Shown here: in pieces, positions 34,848 to 43,744 of the stretch | How the letters are laid out: each line of letters begins with the position of its first letter | Numbering within the stretch: position 1 is the first letter of the stretch | Source of the DNA: Marinirhabdus gelatinilytica | GTDB taxonomy: Bacteria > Bacteroidota > Bacteroidia > Flavobacteriales > Flavobacteriaceae | Assembly: GCF_003353425.1 (NCBI RefSeq) | Contig: NZ_QRAO01000001.1 | Location: 806,001-870,000, forward strand | Reading direction: 5' to 3' | DNA: 64,000 nt | Made by a program: the position numbers and the translations under genes | Notes under the pieces: model-generated | The model's input: the letters and a program-made list of their open reading frames with translations, nothing else | Told to the model about the DNA's origin: nothing | The model's database searches: none

Positions 34848-35429
34848 TTGAGTAAATTTTTGAACAAAAAAACAATACATACTGAAAAAATTATCCTAGG
34901 GATTGACCCCGGAACCACCATCATGGGTTTCGGACTTATTAAGGTTGTAGGTAAACAAATGGAGTTTATGCAATTGAACGAATTGCAACTCTCCAAACAC
35001 CACGACCACTACAAACGCTTGCGCCATATTTTTGAGCGTACCATAGAGCTTATAGACAGCTACCACCCAGACCATATTGCCATTGAGGCTCCATTTTTTG
35101 GAAAAAATGTACAATCTATGCTCAAGCTGGGCAGGGCACAGGGGGTTGCCATGGCCGCTGGATTGTCCCGCCAAATCCCTATTACCGAATATTCCCCCAA
35201 AAAAATAAAAATGGCCATTACCGGTAACGGGAACGCCAGTAAAGAACAGGTCGCAAAAATGCTGCAGAGTACCTTGGGACTCAAGGAACTCCCCAAGAAT
35301 TTGGATAGTACCGATGGTTTGGCAGCTGCGGTATGTCATTTTTATAATGAAGGAAGGGTGCAAGTTGGCAAAAATTATAGCGGTTGGGCTGCGTTTGTTA
35401 AGCAAAATGAAAAACGAATCGATAAATAA
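34848..35429 (+). CDS. ruvC: Holliday junction resolvase RuvC
   Basis: A 193-residue RuvC endonuclease that cuts Holliday junctions during recombinational repair. Acidic active-site residues appear in ILGIDPGTT, AIEAPFFGKN and the C-terminal STDGLAAAVCHF; SPKKIKMAITGNGNASKEQV is the conserved DNA-contact block. The start is TTG, giving a 17-residue leader before the first strand. Followed by hemW. Confidence 0.94.
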   Translation: MSKFLNKKTIHTEKIILGIDPGTTIMGFGLIKVVGKQMEFMQLNELQLSKHHDHYKRLRHIFERTIELIDSYHPDHIAIEAPFFGKNVQSMLKLGRAQGVAMAAGLSRQIPITEYSPKKIKMAITGNGNASKEQVAKMLQSTLGLKELPKNLDSTDGLAAAVCHFYNEGRVQVGKNYSGWAAFVKQNEKRIDK

Positions 35430-35499
35430 TAAGGTACAGTTGGCTGTCGCAGTTAACAGCATATTATCCCACACTGCCAATGCTATTTAAAAAGAAAAA

Positions 35500-36630
35500 A
35501 TGAGCGGCATCTATATCCACATCCCCTTCTGTAAGCAGGCGTGCCACTACTGCGACTTCCATTTTTCTACCTCACTGAAAAAGAAGGACGATTTGATAGA
35601 GGCCCTCTTGAAGGAAATCCAACTTCGGAAAGAGGAGCTCACCGGCATTGTAGAGACCATTTACTTTGGAGGCGGAACCCCTTCATTATTGCCCATTCAA
35701 GATTTACAATCGCTTATTGACGAGGTATACAAACATTTTAAGGTGTCCGAAAACCCGGAAATCACCCTCGAAGCAAACCCGGACGATGTATCTGAGGCAC
35801 TTATTCGTCAAATGGCAAACTCACCTATAAACCGTCTTTCCATTGGAGTGCAATCTTTTTTTGAGCAAGATTTAAAGTTGATGAACCGCGCCCACAATGC
35901 AAAGGAAGCAGAAACATGCATCACGCTGGCCAAGGAGCACTTCAATAACATAAGTATCGATCTTATCTACGGAATACCACAAATGTCCAATGACCGATGG
36001 TTGGCAAATGTTGAGAAGGCGCTACGGTTGGATATTCCACACCTATCGTGTTATGCGCTAACGGTTGAACCAAAGACAGCGTTGGAAAATTTCATCAAAA
36101 AAGGCATAGTGACACCGGTGGAAGATGACGTTGCCCAAGAACAGCACAGGTTGTTACTCGAACACACGGAAACCGCTGGGTACCGGAATTACGAATTTTC
36201 AAATTTCAGCAAACCAGGGTGGGAATCGAAAAATAACACAGCCTATTGGCAGGGAAAACCCTATTTGGGGATTGGTCCCAGTGCACATAGTTACGATGGT
36301 GAAAGGCGGAGCTGGAATGTGGCGAACAATTTCATTTACATAAATAAAATTACAGCGGGAGACCTTCCGTTGGAGCGAGAAGCCCTATCAACAAAGGATA
36401 AATACAACGAGTACGTGATGACCCGCTTACGAACCGCTGGCGGAATTTCAGTAACCGAGGTTTCTTCAAAATTTGGAGAAAAGTTTAAGGAATATCTTTT
36501 GCAACAAGCCGCACAGCACATTAAAAACGAACTTTTGGATTTTAATAACGGGCGGCTTATAGTTGCCAAAAAAGGGAAGTTTTTAAGCGATGGGATTGCC
36601 AGCGATCTATTTTTAATAGAATTGCAGTGA
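35500..36630 (+). CDS. hemW: Radical SAM heme chaperone HemW
   Basis: A 376-residue radical SAM protein. The cluster motif CxxxCxxC reads PFCKQACHYCDFHF at residues 9-22, followed by GGGTPSLL. The sequence matches HemW (short N-terminus, YxHIPFC start) and not the coproporphyrinogen oxidase HemN; HemW binds and delivers heme. The ruvC-hemW pairing is a plain housekeeping context. Confidence 0.92.
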   Translation: MSGIYIHIPFCKQACHYCDFHFSTSLKKKDDLIEALLKEIQLRKEELTGIVETIYFGGGTPSLLPIQDLQSLIDEVYKHFKVSENPEITLEANPDDVSEALIRQMANSPINRLSIGVQSFFEQDLKLMNRAHNAKEAETCITLAKEHFNNISIDLIYGIPQMSNDRWLANVEKALRLDIPHLSCYALTVEPKTALENFIKKGIVTPVEDDVAQEQHRLLLEHTETAGYRNYEFSNFSKPGWESKNNTAYWQGKPYLGIGPSAHSYDGERRSWNVANNFIYINKITAGDLPLEREALSTKDKYNEYVMTRLRTAGGISVTEVSSKFGEKFKEYLLQQAAQHIKNELLDFNNGRLIVAKKGKFLSDGIASDLFLIELQ

Positions 36631-36663
36631 TAAATTGTATCTTACCAAGTGAAATTGAACCCG

Positions 36664-37410
36664 ATGCACGCTACCATACAAGTAAATAAAGAATTGCGAA
36701 CTATAGATTTATCGAGACCATTGGATATTTCAATTCCGTTAACCGATGGTTCAAAAAATCCGTTGGCTTGGTACTTGGACAAACCAGTGATAGAGCCTGT
36801 AAGAGTAGATAATTGGGTGGGGCAAGTGAGTGAGGGAGCTTCGGTAAACTTCAACACTATTCGGTTTAATCCACATGCACATGGGACACATACCGAGGGC
36901 GTGGGGCATATTTCCAAGGAGTTTCACTCGGTGCAGGAATCGTTGCAACAGTTCTTTTTTACTGCGGAAGTAATTTCGGTCACGCCAGAAAATTTTGGGG
37001 AGGACCTCGTGGTACCTTCGGCACAGTTAAAAGGGCTGCTCCAAGGTAAAAACCCTGAAGCCGTAATAGTAAGGACCTTGCCCAATACTTCAGCAAAAAA
37101 GAGCAAGAATTATTCACATACCAATTGGCCATACCTACATGAAAATGCAGCAAAACTCCTTCGGGAACTCAGCGTAAAACATTTGTTGATAGACCTTCCC
37201 AGTGTAGACAAAGAGAAGGACGATGGCAAACTATTGGCACATAAAGCTTTTTGGGACTACCCGAAAAACCCACGCCTGGATGCCACTATCACTGAGTTTA
37301 TATACGTCCCAAACCATATTGGGGACGGAAGCTATATTCTTAACTTACAGACCGCCAATTTTGTGAACGATGCCACGCCCAGCCGTCCAGTTTTATACAA
37401 ATTACTATGA
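36664..37410 (+). CDS. Cyclase-family metal-dependent hydrolase
   Basis: About 248 residues from the ATG at 36664 (a GTG at 36649 is also possible). The cyclase/kynurenine formamidase family signature is complete: LSRPLDISIPLTDG near the start and the metal-binding NPHAHGTHTEGVGH near residue 78, followed by LIDLPSVDKEKDDG. Members hydrolyse amides or esters such as N-formylkynurenine; the substrate here is unknown. It overlaps the DUF4260 gene by 4 bases. Confidence 0.88.
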   Translation: MHATIQVNKELRTIDLSRPLDISIPLTDGSKNPLAWYLDKPVIEPVRVDNWVGQVSEGASVNFNTIRFNPHAHGTHTEGVGHISKEFHSVQESLQQFFFTAEVISVTPENFGEDLVVPSAQLKGLLQGKNPEAVIVRTLPNTSAKKSKNYSHTNWPYLHENAAKLLRELSVKHLLIDLPSVDKEKDDGKLLAHKAFWDYPKNPRLDATITEFIYVPNHIGDGSYILNLQTANFVNDATPSRPVLYKLL

Positions 37411-37757
37411 AAACAATCTTAAAAATAGAGGAAGCGGCCCTATTTGCATTGGGTGTTTTTATGTTTGCACAACTGCCTTTTGCATGGTGGTGGTTCCTTA
37501 TATTGCTTCTATTGCCGGATATTGGGATGTTAGGCTATCTTGTAAACACAAAAACCGGAGCTTTTTTGTATAATTTGTTCCATCACAGGGCTGTCGCGGT
37601 AATACTGCTTATTTTTGGCTACATTTATGGTAATGATATTGTCCTGTTAAGCGGCGTAATAATATTTTCGCACATAGCTTTGGACAGGATGTTTGGATAT
37701 GGTTTAAAATATCCCGACAGCTTTAAAAACACACACTTAGGACAGATAGGAAATTAA
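37407..37757 (+). CDS. DUF4260 membrane protein
   Basis: A 116-residue membrane protein with four hydrophobic segments. The LPDIGMLGYLVNTKTGAFLYN and HIALDRMFGYGLKYPDSF blocks (quoted in part) are characteristic of DUF4260. Function unknown. It is packed between the cyclase and DUF4230 genes with overlapping ends, so it is part of that operon. Confidence 0.9.
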   Translation: MKTILKIEEAALFALGVFMFAQLPFAWWWFLILLLLPDIGMLGYLVNTKTGAFLYNLFHHRAVAVILLIFGYIYGNDIVLLSGVIIFSHIALDRMFGYGLKYPDSFKNTHLGQIGN

Positions 37758-38368
37758 TGGAATTACTTTTTATAGGGTTGGCCTTTGGTGCCATTGTAGC
37801 GTATTTTTTATTTCTGAAATTCAGCGGGGGACGTAAACGCGAGAAGACCGAAACACAATCGGTTATCTTGATGGAAAAGATACGTACCGTTTGTAAATTT
37901 ATCACGGTTGAAGGTGATTTTTCTGAAATATACCACTACGAGAACGTAAAGGACAAGTGGCTCAATCTAGTGTTAGGAAAAAAGAAAGCACTGGTTTTAA
38001 TCGAGGCAAAGGCCCATGTGGGTTTCGACCTCACCAAGATTAAGATGGAGGCAGATATCAAGACAAAAACCATTACGCTCACCAATTTCCCACAACCCGA
38101 GTTGCTCACCGTGGAAACCGACTTTAAATACTACGACAAAAAAGAAGGCTGGGCCAACCCGTTTACCGCTTCCGATCTAACTGAAATCAACAAAGAAGCA
38201 AAGCAGCACATTGTCGACAAAATCCCCAGCAGTGGCTTGCTCTCCGAAGCATCTTCCCAAGCTTTGGATACCATTCAGTTAATGGAAAAAATAGTAGAGA
38301 CCATTAACTGGAAATTGAATTACACTGCTTTGGAAATTTCAGAACCTACAAAACAAATCAATCCGTGA
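37757..38368 (+). CDS. DUF4230 membrane-anchored protein
   Basis: A 203-residue protein with one N-terminal membrane segment (residues 3-22) followed by a basic stretch, so the bulk is probably outside the cytoplasm. DUF4230 blocks: EGDFSEIYHYENV, ALVLIEAKAHVGFDLTKI and ITLTNFPQPELL. Function unknown. Its start shares a base with the stop of DUF4260, and its end overlaps the transglutaminase gene by 4 bases. Confidence 0.88.
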   Translation: MELLFIGLAFGAIVAYFLFLKFSGGRKREKTETQSVILMEKIRTVCKFITVEGDFSEIYHYENVKDKWLNLVLGKKKALVLIEAKAHVGFDLTKIKMEADIKTKTITLTNFPQPELLTVETDFKYYDKKEGWANPFTASDLTEINKEAKQHIVDKIPSSGLLSEASSQALDTIQLMEKIVETINWKLNYTALEISEPTKQINP

Positions 38369-39300
38369 GACATATTCTACAACTCTTTTTTTTAGCTTTT
38401 GTAATGACAGGGGTTTTACAGGCCCAAGATTTCAGCCAAGTAGATGCAACCATAAAATTTTATCCGAAATCGTTCGATGAGGTTACGGAGCTCTCCGATT
38501 TTATTGCCCGTGATTTCAAGACCGACGAAGAGAAGGTACGTGCCATTTACGGCTGGATTATCCATAATGTAGCATACGATCTGGACGAGTATGATGTTTT
38601 CAATTACAAATTCAAAAATTATAGGGAGCGTAATGCCAAGGAGGAAATTACACGTATAAAAATCATTCAGCGTACGCTTCAAAAGGGTGTTGCGGTGTGT
38701 GAGGGCTATGCCATGCTGTTTGAGAAATTGTGCGAGTTGCAGGGCATACAGAATTATTTGGTACGGGGCGATATAAAAACCAGTTTTAAGGATATTGGGA
38801 GGAGTTTTCAGAAAATACATATGTGGAACGTGGCATATATAAATGGAGAGCCCTTTTTGTTCGACCCCACCTGGGGAGCGGGCAAGTACAACCAAAGATT
38901 TATCAAGGAACCCAGTTACTATTGGTACAAAACCGAGCCCAAACTGTTCATCAAATCACACTATCCAGATTTGGTAGAGGATACCTTTTTGGAGATAAAC
39001 ATAAGCAAACAGGTATTTGCCAGATTACCATTGATCATTAAAAAAGACCTGTTGGTAACCGATGTGCTCACCCCAAAATACGGAATGATAAACCAAGGCG
39101 ATTACGGCAAGGAAATAGAGTTTGAGCTAAAGACCGAGGCACCTTCGGTTATTTCGTATTCGTATGATTTCGGAGACAAAAAGAAAATGGTAGATTTTTC
39201 TACTGAAGGTGATTTGCTAAAATTTCCCATTAAGAAAAAAACGGGCGAACTTATTGTCTATTTCAACGATAAGCCTGCCTTAGCGTATAAAGTTGAATAA
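38365..39300 (+). CDS. Secreted transglutaminase-like cysteine protease fold protein
   Basis: A 311-residue protein starting at GTG, with a signal peptide ending in VLQAQ. The transglutaminase core triad is visible: Cys in GVAVCEGYAMLF (near residue 114), His in QKIHMWNVAYI and Asp in FDPTWGAG. The C-terminal 100 residues are a beta-rich domain. Such proteins cleave or crosslink peptides, often in cell-wall metabolism. It overlaps DUF4230 by 4 bases. Confidence 0.88.
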   Translation: MRHILQLFFLAFVMTGVLQAQDFSQVDATIKFYPKSFDEVTELSDFIARDFKTDEEKVRAIYGWIIHNVAYDLDEYDVFNYKFKNYRERNAKEEITRIKIIQRTLQKGVAVCEGYAMLFEKLCELQGIQNYLVRGDIKTSFKDIGRSFQKIHMWNVAYINGEPFLFDPTWGAGKYNQRFIKEPSYYWYKTEPKLFIKSHYPDLVEDTFLEINISKQVFARLPLIIKKDLLVTDVLTPKYGMINQGDYGKEIEFELKTEAPSVISYSYDFGDKKKMVDFSTEGDLLKFPIKKKTGELIVYFNDKPALAYKVE

Positions 39301-39333
39301 TTATGTATCTTTAAGTAGTCTAAATTTCGAGAT

Positions 39334-40038
39334 ATGAACAAGTTAGTTTTATTTTTAATCCTCATACTCACCACTAGCATTTCGCTTGCACAAAGCTATG
39401 GAGACCCAAGAATGTTGACATATTTTTATCTGAAATCTATGAAGATTGATGGGAACATTACATACATTAGCTCAAACACGGAATTTTCAGACATCGAATT
39501 CGTTTTTTCAGAGTCCCCCTTTTTACTAAATACGAAAGTCTGTAAAACAGGTGAGATATCTGTACTGCCAGATGATTTTTCATTTACTCTTTCAGGAGAC
39601 TTTAATTTCACAGGGGATCCCTGTCAAGATAGTCAAGTACTCGAAACAGAGGATGAATATTTTTCATTTTATACAAGTTCTCTAAATGAAACTTTTCAAA
39701 TATTTGTGGGGGAAATAAATCCAGGAAATTTAGTTTTTATGAATATACTAAAAGACAATGGAGATTGGGTGTATTTTGAAGAAACTAGGATTTTAGTGGT
39801 AGATGAGGAGACTAAAGATACTTTTGTCATATTTCCCAATCCAGTAACAGATATACTAAACATTTACTCAAGTGAAAAAAAAGATGTTTCCTTCAAATTG
39901 ATGAACCTAAATGGATCTATTGTGGCCGAGGGATTTGGGAGTATGGTTTCCACTGAAAATGTACCAACAGGAATTTATTTCTTAGAAATCGAAAATGATG
40001 TAGGTGAGATACAAGTAGAAAAAATTATAAAAAGGTAG
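39334..40038 (+). CDS. Type IX secretion (T9SS) type A sorting domain protein
   Basis: A 234-residue secreted protein: signal peptide ending in SLAQS, a central beta-rich part with a cysteine pair (TKVCKTGE, DPCQDS), and a C-terminal T9SS type A domain: FPNPVTDILNIYS, then VSFKLMNLNGSIV, GIYFLEI and a lysine/arginine end (VEKIIKR). The tail directs export by the Por machinery across the outer membrane. The function of the cargo part is unknown. Confidence 0.88.
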   Translation: MNKLVLFLILILTTSISLAQSYGDPRMLTYFYLKSMKIDGNITYISSNTEFSDIEFVFSESPFLLNTKVCKTGEISVLPDDFSFTLSGDFNFTGDPCQDSQVLETEDEYFSFYTSSLNETFQIFVGEINPGNLVFMNILKDNGDWVYFEETRILVVDEETKDTFVIFPNPVTDILNIYSSEKKDVSFKLMNLNGSIVAEGFGSMVSTENVPTGIYFLEIENDVGEIQVEKIIKR

Positions 40039-40044
40039 TTATTC

Positions 40045-40401
40045 GTGAACATTGAAAAACTAAGAGATTATTGCCTTGCCAAAAAAGGTGTTACCGAGTC
40101 GCTCCCCTTTGGGCCAGACACCCTGGTGTTTAAGGTGATGAACAAGATGTTTGCCATTTGTGGGCTGGAACGTACCCCAACGCAAGTAAACTTGAAATGC
40201 GACCCAGAACGCTCCGAGGAACTCCGTGAAGCGTATGACGGTCTCATCATTCCCGGTTGGCACATGAACAAACACCACTGGAATACCGTTTTTATAGAGG
40301 ACATACCGCCAAAATTAGTTGTAGAATTAATAGACCATTCTTACAACTTAATTGTAGCTTCGCTTACCAAAAAATTACAGGCAGAGCTAGCCGCGTTATG
40401 A
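40045..40401 (+). CDS. MmcQ/YjbR-family DNA-binding-fold protein
   Basis: A 118-residue protein starting at GTG. Family blocks: RDYCLAKKGVTESLPFGPDTLVFKV, MFAICGLER and HHWNTVFIEDIP (quoted in short pieces). The CyaY-like fold of MmcQ/YjbR was linked to DNA binding and toxin-antitoxin-like settings, but its role is poorly known. It overlaps the membrane MutS-like gene by 4 bases (ATGA). Confidence 0.9.
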   Translation: MNIEKLRDYCLAKKGVTESLPFGPDTLVFKVMNKMFAICGLERTPTQVNLKCDPERSEELREAYDGLIIPGWHMNKHHWNTVFIEDIPPKLVVELIDHSYNLIVASLTKKLQAELAAL

Positions 40402-42176
40402 AGCAATCCCCAAGAGATTTTTACCAAACACAAATAGAGGAGTATACCCAATTGCACCAAAAATTAAAAAAGCAATTGGTGCTGTCCAGTGTATTTCGGT
40501 TGGTGGTTTTTTTAGCGATATGTGTTGGGGTGTATCTTACATTTGGCAATACAAAATTGGTGTTGGCCATACTTGCTGTTGGAATAGGAGTCTTTGTCCT
40601 CTTGTTGACACGCCACAGTAAACTCCAATACGATAGGGATTTAAAAAGTGCGATGCTCCAACAAAATTTTACTGAGATTGAATCCCTCGACAGAAATTTT
40701 GACATGCTATATGATGATGGCAAAACATTTGTAAACTCCCAGCATCCCTACAGCCAGGATATAGATTTGTTTGGGTATGCCTCTTTCTACCATTACATCA
40801 ACCGAACCTCGTTAACAATGGGTGCTAAGGCCTTGGCTGCATTACTCACCGAAAATAGCATAGACAGGATTCCCGAAAAGCAGGAAGCGGTAAAAGAGCT
40901 ATCAAAACTTGCGAGGTGGCGGCAATCTTTCTCCGCCATTGCCTCTTTGGTGAAGACGGAAGCTTCCTCAGCGCTAGTGATAAGATGGCTTCAAGGTTAC
41001 AAGCCATTTGTTCCAAAGTTCAGTAAGGTGCTTTCAGTAGTGTTTTCTGTAATTTCGGTAGTGCTTTTTGGGTTGTACTTCTTTGGGAACATGTCTGGAT
41101 ATCTATTGTTTGGATGGTTTTTGTTAGGACTGTTCATTAGTGGAAGCTATCTTAAAAAGGTGAGCCAACTATCACGGCATACTTCAAAGATACAGAGCAC
41201 CTTTGAGCAATTCCATAAACTGATTTTAGAAATTGAAACACAAAAGTTTTCTTCCTCCTTACTTTCAGAAAAAAAGGCGCTCATTGTCACTTCAAAAGAA
41301 AAAGCTTCAGAAACCTTAAAGAAATTTGCCAAACATCTCGATGCTTTGGACCAACGTAACAATATGCTGGTAGGAGTGCTACTGAACGGATTTATGCTAC
41401 GCGACCTGGCAATTGCTTCAAAAATTGAAAACTGGATAGAAAACCACAGTGGCGAGGTAGAAGCCTGGTTCAACACCATCACTTTTTTTGATGCCTATAA
41501 TAGTTTGGGGAATTACGCATTTAACCATCCCGCCCAGGTTTTTCCTAAAATAACAAAAGATAAAACTGTTTTACAGGTGGAAGGCGGAGGACATCCATTG
41601 CTCAATCCCGAGACCATGGTGCCAAACAATCTTACCATAAACGAACAGGAATTTTTTATTGTCACAGGAGCCAATATGGCTGGAAAGAGCACCTTCTTGC
41701 GTACGGTCTCCTTGCACATCGTGATGGCAAATACAGGACTGCCCATTTGCGCTTCGGCAGCAGTGTACAGCCCTGTAAAGCTCATTACCAGTATGCGCAC
41801 CACCGATAGTTTAACCAATGATGAATCTTACTTTTTCAGTGAATTGAAACGATTGCGGTTTATTGTTTCAAAAATTAAGGAAGACCGCTATTTTATCATT
41901 CTGGATGAAATTTTAAAAGGAACAAACAGTACCGACAAGGCGATTGGTTCCCGTAAATTTGTTGAGAAACTGGTTGCAGGCAATAGCACAGGGATTATCG
42001 CCACACACGATTTGAGCCTTTGCGAAGTTTCAAAAGAATTGCCACAGGTTAAAAACTATTATTTTGACGCACAGATAGTAAATGACGAATTGTTTTTTGA
42101 CTATACCTTTAAACCAGGAATTTGCCAAAATATGAACGCATCTTTTTTACTGAAGAAAATGAATATTGTAGACTAG
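40398..42176 (+). CDS. Membrane-anchored MutS-like ATPase
   Basis: About 592 residues from the ATG at 40398. Two hydrophobic segments near residues 31-48 and 54-70 and two more near 215-250 indicate a membrane-bound N-terminus. The C-terminus is a MutS ABC ATPase: Walker A GANMAGKSTFLRT (near residue 425), RTTDSLTNDESYFFSEL and Walker B FIILDEILKGTNS (near residue 500). The mismatch-recognition domain of MutS is absent, so a role in mismatch repair is doubtful; function unknown. Confidence 0.85.
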   Translation: MKQSPRDFYQTQIEEYTQLHQKLKKQLVLSSVFRLVVFLAICVGVYLTFGNTKLVLAILAVGIGVFVLLLTRHSKLQYDRDLKSAMLQQNFTEIESLDRNFDMLYDDGKTFVNSQHPYSQDIDLFGYASFYHYINRTSLTMGAKALAALLTENSIDRIPEKQEAVKELSKLARWRQSFSAIASLVKTEASSALVIRWLQGYKPFVPKFSKVLSVVFSVISVVLFGLYFFGNMSGYLLFGWFLLGLFISGSYLKKVSQLSRHTSKIQSTFEQFHKLILEIETQKFSSSLLSEKKALIVTSKEKASETLKKFAKHLDALDQRNNMLVGVLLNGFMLRDLAIASKIENWIENHSGEVEAWFNTITFFDAYNSLGNYAFNHPAQVFPKITKDKTVLQVEGGGHPLLNPETMVPNNLTINEQEFFIVTGANMAGKSTFLRTVSLHIVMANTGLPICASAAVYSPVKLITSMRTTDSLTNDESYFFSELKRLRFIVSKIKEDRYFIILDEILKGTNSTDKAIGSRKFVEKLVAGNSTGIIATHDLSLCEVSKELPQVKNYYFDAQIVNDELFFDYTFKPGICQNMNASFLLKKMNIVD

Positions 42177-42201
42177 TTTTAACTTTATCTAACCTCTAGT
42201 T

Positions 42202-43197
42202 TTGGATTCTTTAACGCAAATAGTACTCGGTGCCGCAGTAGGCGAAGCCGCTCTTGGTAAAAGAGTGGGCTATAAGGCTGCATTATATGGTGCTATTGCA
42301 GGGACCATCCCAGACTTGGACATTATCTCCCAAGCCTTTGTAGATACGGTCACGGCACTGGAATGGCATAGAGGGATAACACATTCAATCGTATTTTCAA
42401 TTGTTGGCGGACTGTTTTTTGGTTGGTTGGTTTCGCTTTGGGAAAAACGGGCCAATTGGAAACAATGGTACTGGCTCTGGATTCTTTGCTTTGTAACCCA
42501 CCCCTTGTTAGACGCCCACACCACTTGGGGTACACAATTGTTTTGGCCGTTGGATATGCGATTGGCCTATAAGAATATCTTTGTGATAGATCCGCTCTAT
42601 ACCATTCCATTTTTGGTGTTTCTCATTTTGGCCTTACGGCGTAAACAAACCGACCCAAAACGAAGGAAACTTAATAACCTTGGGCTCTTGGTAAGCAGCA
42701 GCTACTTGTTGCTCACACTTTTATTGAAGGGGGTCACATTCCTGAAATTTGAAAATGCACTACAAGAACAAAACATAACATACACCGAAATTGAGACCAA
42801 ACCGGCCCCTTTGCAAGCCATTCTTTGGACGGCAAACGTGGAAACAGAAGATGAATTTTTAATTGGCTACTATTCCCTGTTCGATTCGCGGCCCATCACT
42901 TTTGGAAATCACCCCAAAAACCATCAACTTTTAGGGGGATTGGCCGAAAATGATAAGATAAAACGGCTCATAAAACTTACCAACGGATTTTACACCATCA
43001 CTAAAACCGAAGGTAAGCTATACTTCAATGACCTACGCTTTGGGACCCTGAGTGTAAATCCCAATAATCAGCAATATGTATTCAGTTTCTTGATTGAACA
43101 AACAAAAGGGGGCGTCACCATTACCGAAAACCGAAAACGTCCCGAAGATGCCCAAAAGATTCTAACCGAACTGTGGGAGCGTATTTTTGGGAATTAA
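42202..43197 (+). CDS. YdjM-family membrane metal-dependent hydrolase
   Basis: A 331-residue protein starting at TTG (MDSLTQIVLGAAVGEA). The metal-dependent hydrolase/COG1988 blocks are seen: GTIPDLDII, HRGITHSIVF and THPLLDAHTTWGTQL, with His/Asp residues near membrane segments. A soluble C-terminal half of about 150 residues follows. The family is membrane-embedded and its substrate is unknown. Confidence 0.88.
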   Translation: MDSLTQIVLGAAVGEAALGKRVGYKAALYGAIAGTIPDLDIISQAFVDTVTALEWHRGITHSIVFSIVGGLFFGWLVSLWEKRANWKQWYWLWILCFVTHPLLDAHTTWGTQLFWPLDMRLAYKNIFVIDPLYTIPFLVFLILALRRKQTDPKRRKLNNLGLLVSSSYLLLTLLLKGVTFLKFENALQEQNITYTEIETKPAPLQAILWTANVETEDEFLIGYYSLFDSRPITFGNHPKNHQLLGGLAENDKIKRLIKLTNGFYTITKTEGKLYFNDLRFGTLSVNPNNQQYVFSFLIEQTKGGVTITENRKRPEDAQKILTELWERIFGN

Positions 43198-43212
43198 GTT
43201 TTGAGCAGTGAG

Positions 43213-43232
43213 CTACAAGCGAAGCGTCCTAC
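43213..43232. repeat. Short dispersed repeat, copy 2
   Basis: CTACAAGCGAAGCGTCCTAC, 19 of 20 bases identical to 27925-27944. Confidence 0.6.
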
Positions 43233-43249
43233 AGGCTACCAACTATTAG

Positions 43250-43681
43250 CTAACTCGACATATCTGCCACGATCTTCCACTCCCCGTCAATTTTCTTGAA
43301 GATGATAAGAAAGTTTCCGTTGGCATCGCCCACCTTTCGTTGCAGATAGTAGCGTCCCATCACCCAGTAGCTGTTGTTCTCGATAGGCGAAATGTCGTCT
43401 ATTTCAAATCTTAGCCTGCCACTGTGGTCCTTAGTGGGATACCCATTTTTGTAATTATCCAGCGTTTGTTGCCAGCCTTTGGTGAGGCCCCGGCTTCCGT
43501 AGAATTTGAGCGAATCGCTTTTCCAGTAACCCTGCATAAAACCTTCCAGGTCGTTCTGGCTCCACGCTTTTTCCTGAGCTTTCATTACATTGAGAATGGC
43601 CTCTTTATCCTTTTCAACTTGTGTTTGTGCAGCACAAGCCATAAAAACCATTGAAAATAAAAGGCACTGTAAAAGTTTCAT
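43250..43681 (-). CDS. DUF4440/NTF2-like lipoprotein
   Basis: A 143-residue protein with a lipoprotein-type signal (VFMAC, cysteine near residue 16). The mature part is an NTF2-like fold protein: QEKAWSQNDLEGFMQGYWKSD, then SGRLRFEI and KKIDGEWKIVADM. Members often bind small molecules or lack catalysis. It is monocistronic and convergent with the hydrolase gene on its left. Confidence 0.85.
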   Translation of the reverse strand: MKLLQCLLFSMVFMACAAQTQVEKDKEAILNVMKAQEKAWSQNDLEGFMQGYWKSDSLKFYGSRGLTKGWQQTLDNYKNGYPTKDHSGRLRFEIDDISPIENNSYWVMGRYYLQRKVGDANGNFLIIFKKIDGEWKIVADMSS

Positions 43682-43744
43682 ATTGCAGAAATTTTAATTG
43701 GTTTGAAAGATACGTAATTTTGAAATGAAGAAACCCAATGCTTT

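Noticed and set aside
40257-40397. Longer start for the membrane MutS-like protein
   Set aside because: This extension lies inside the MmcQ gene in another frame; the ATG at 40398 forms a standard ATGA overlap.
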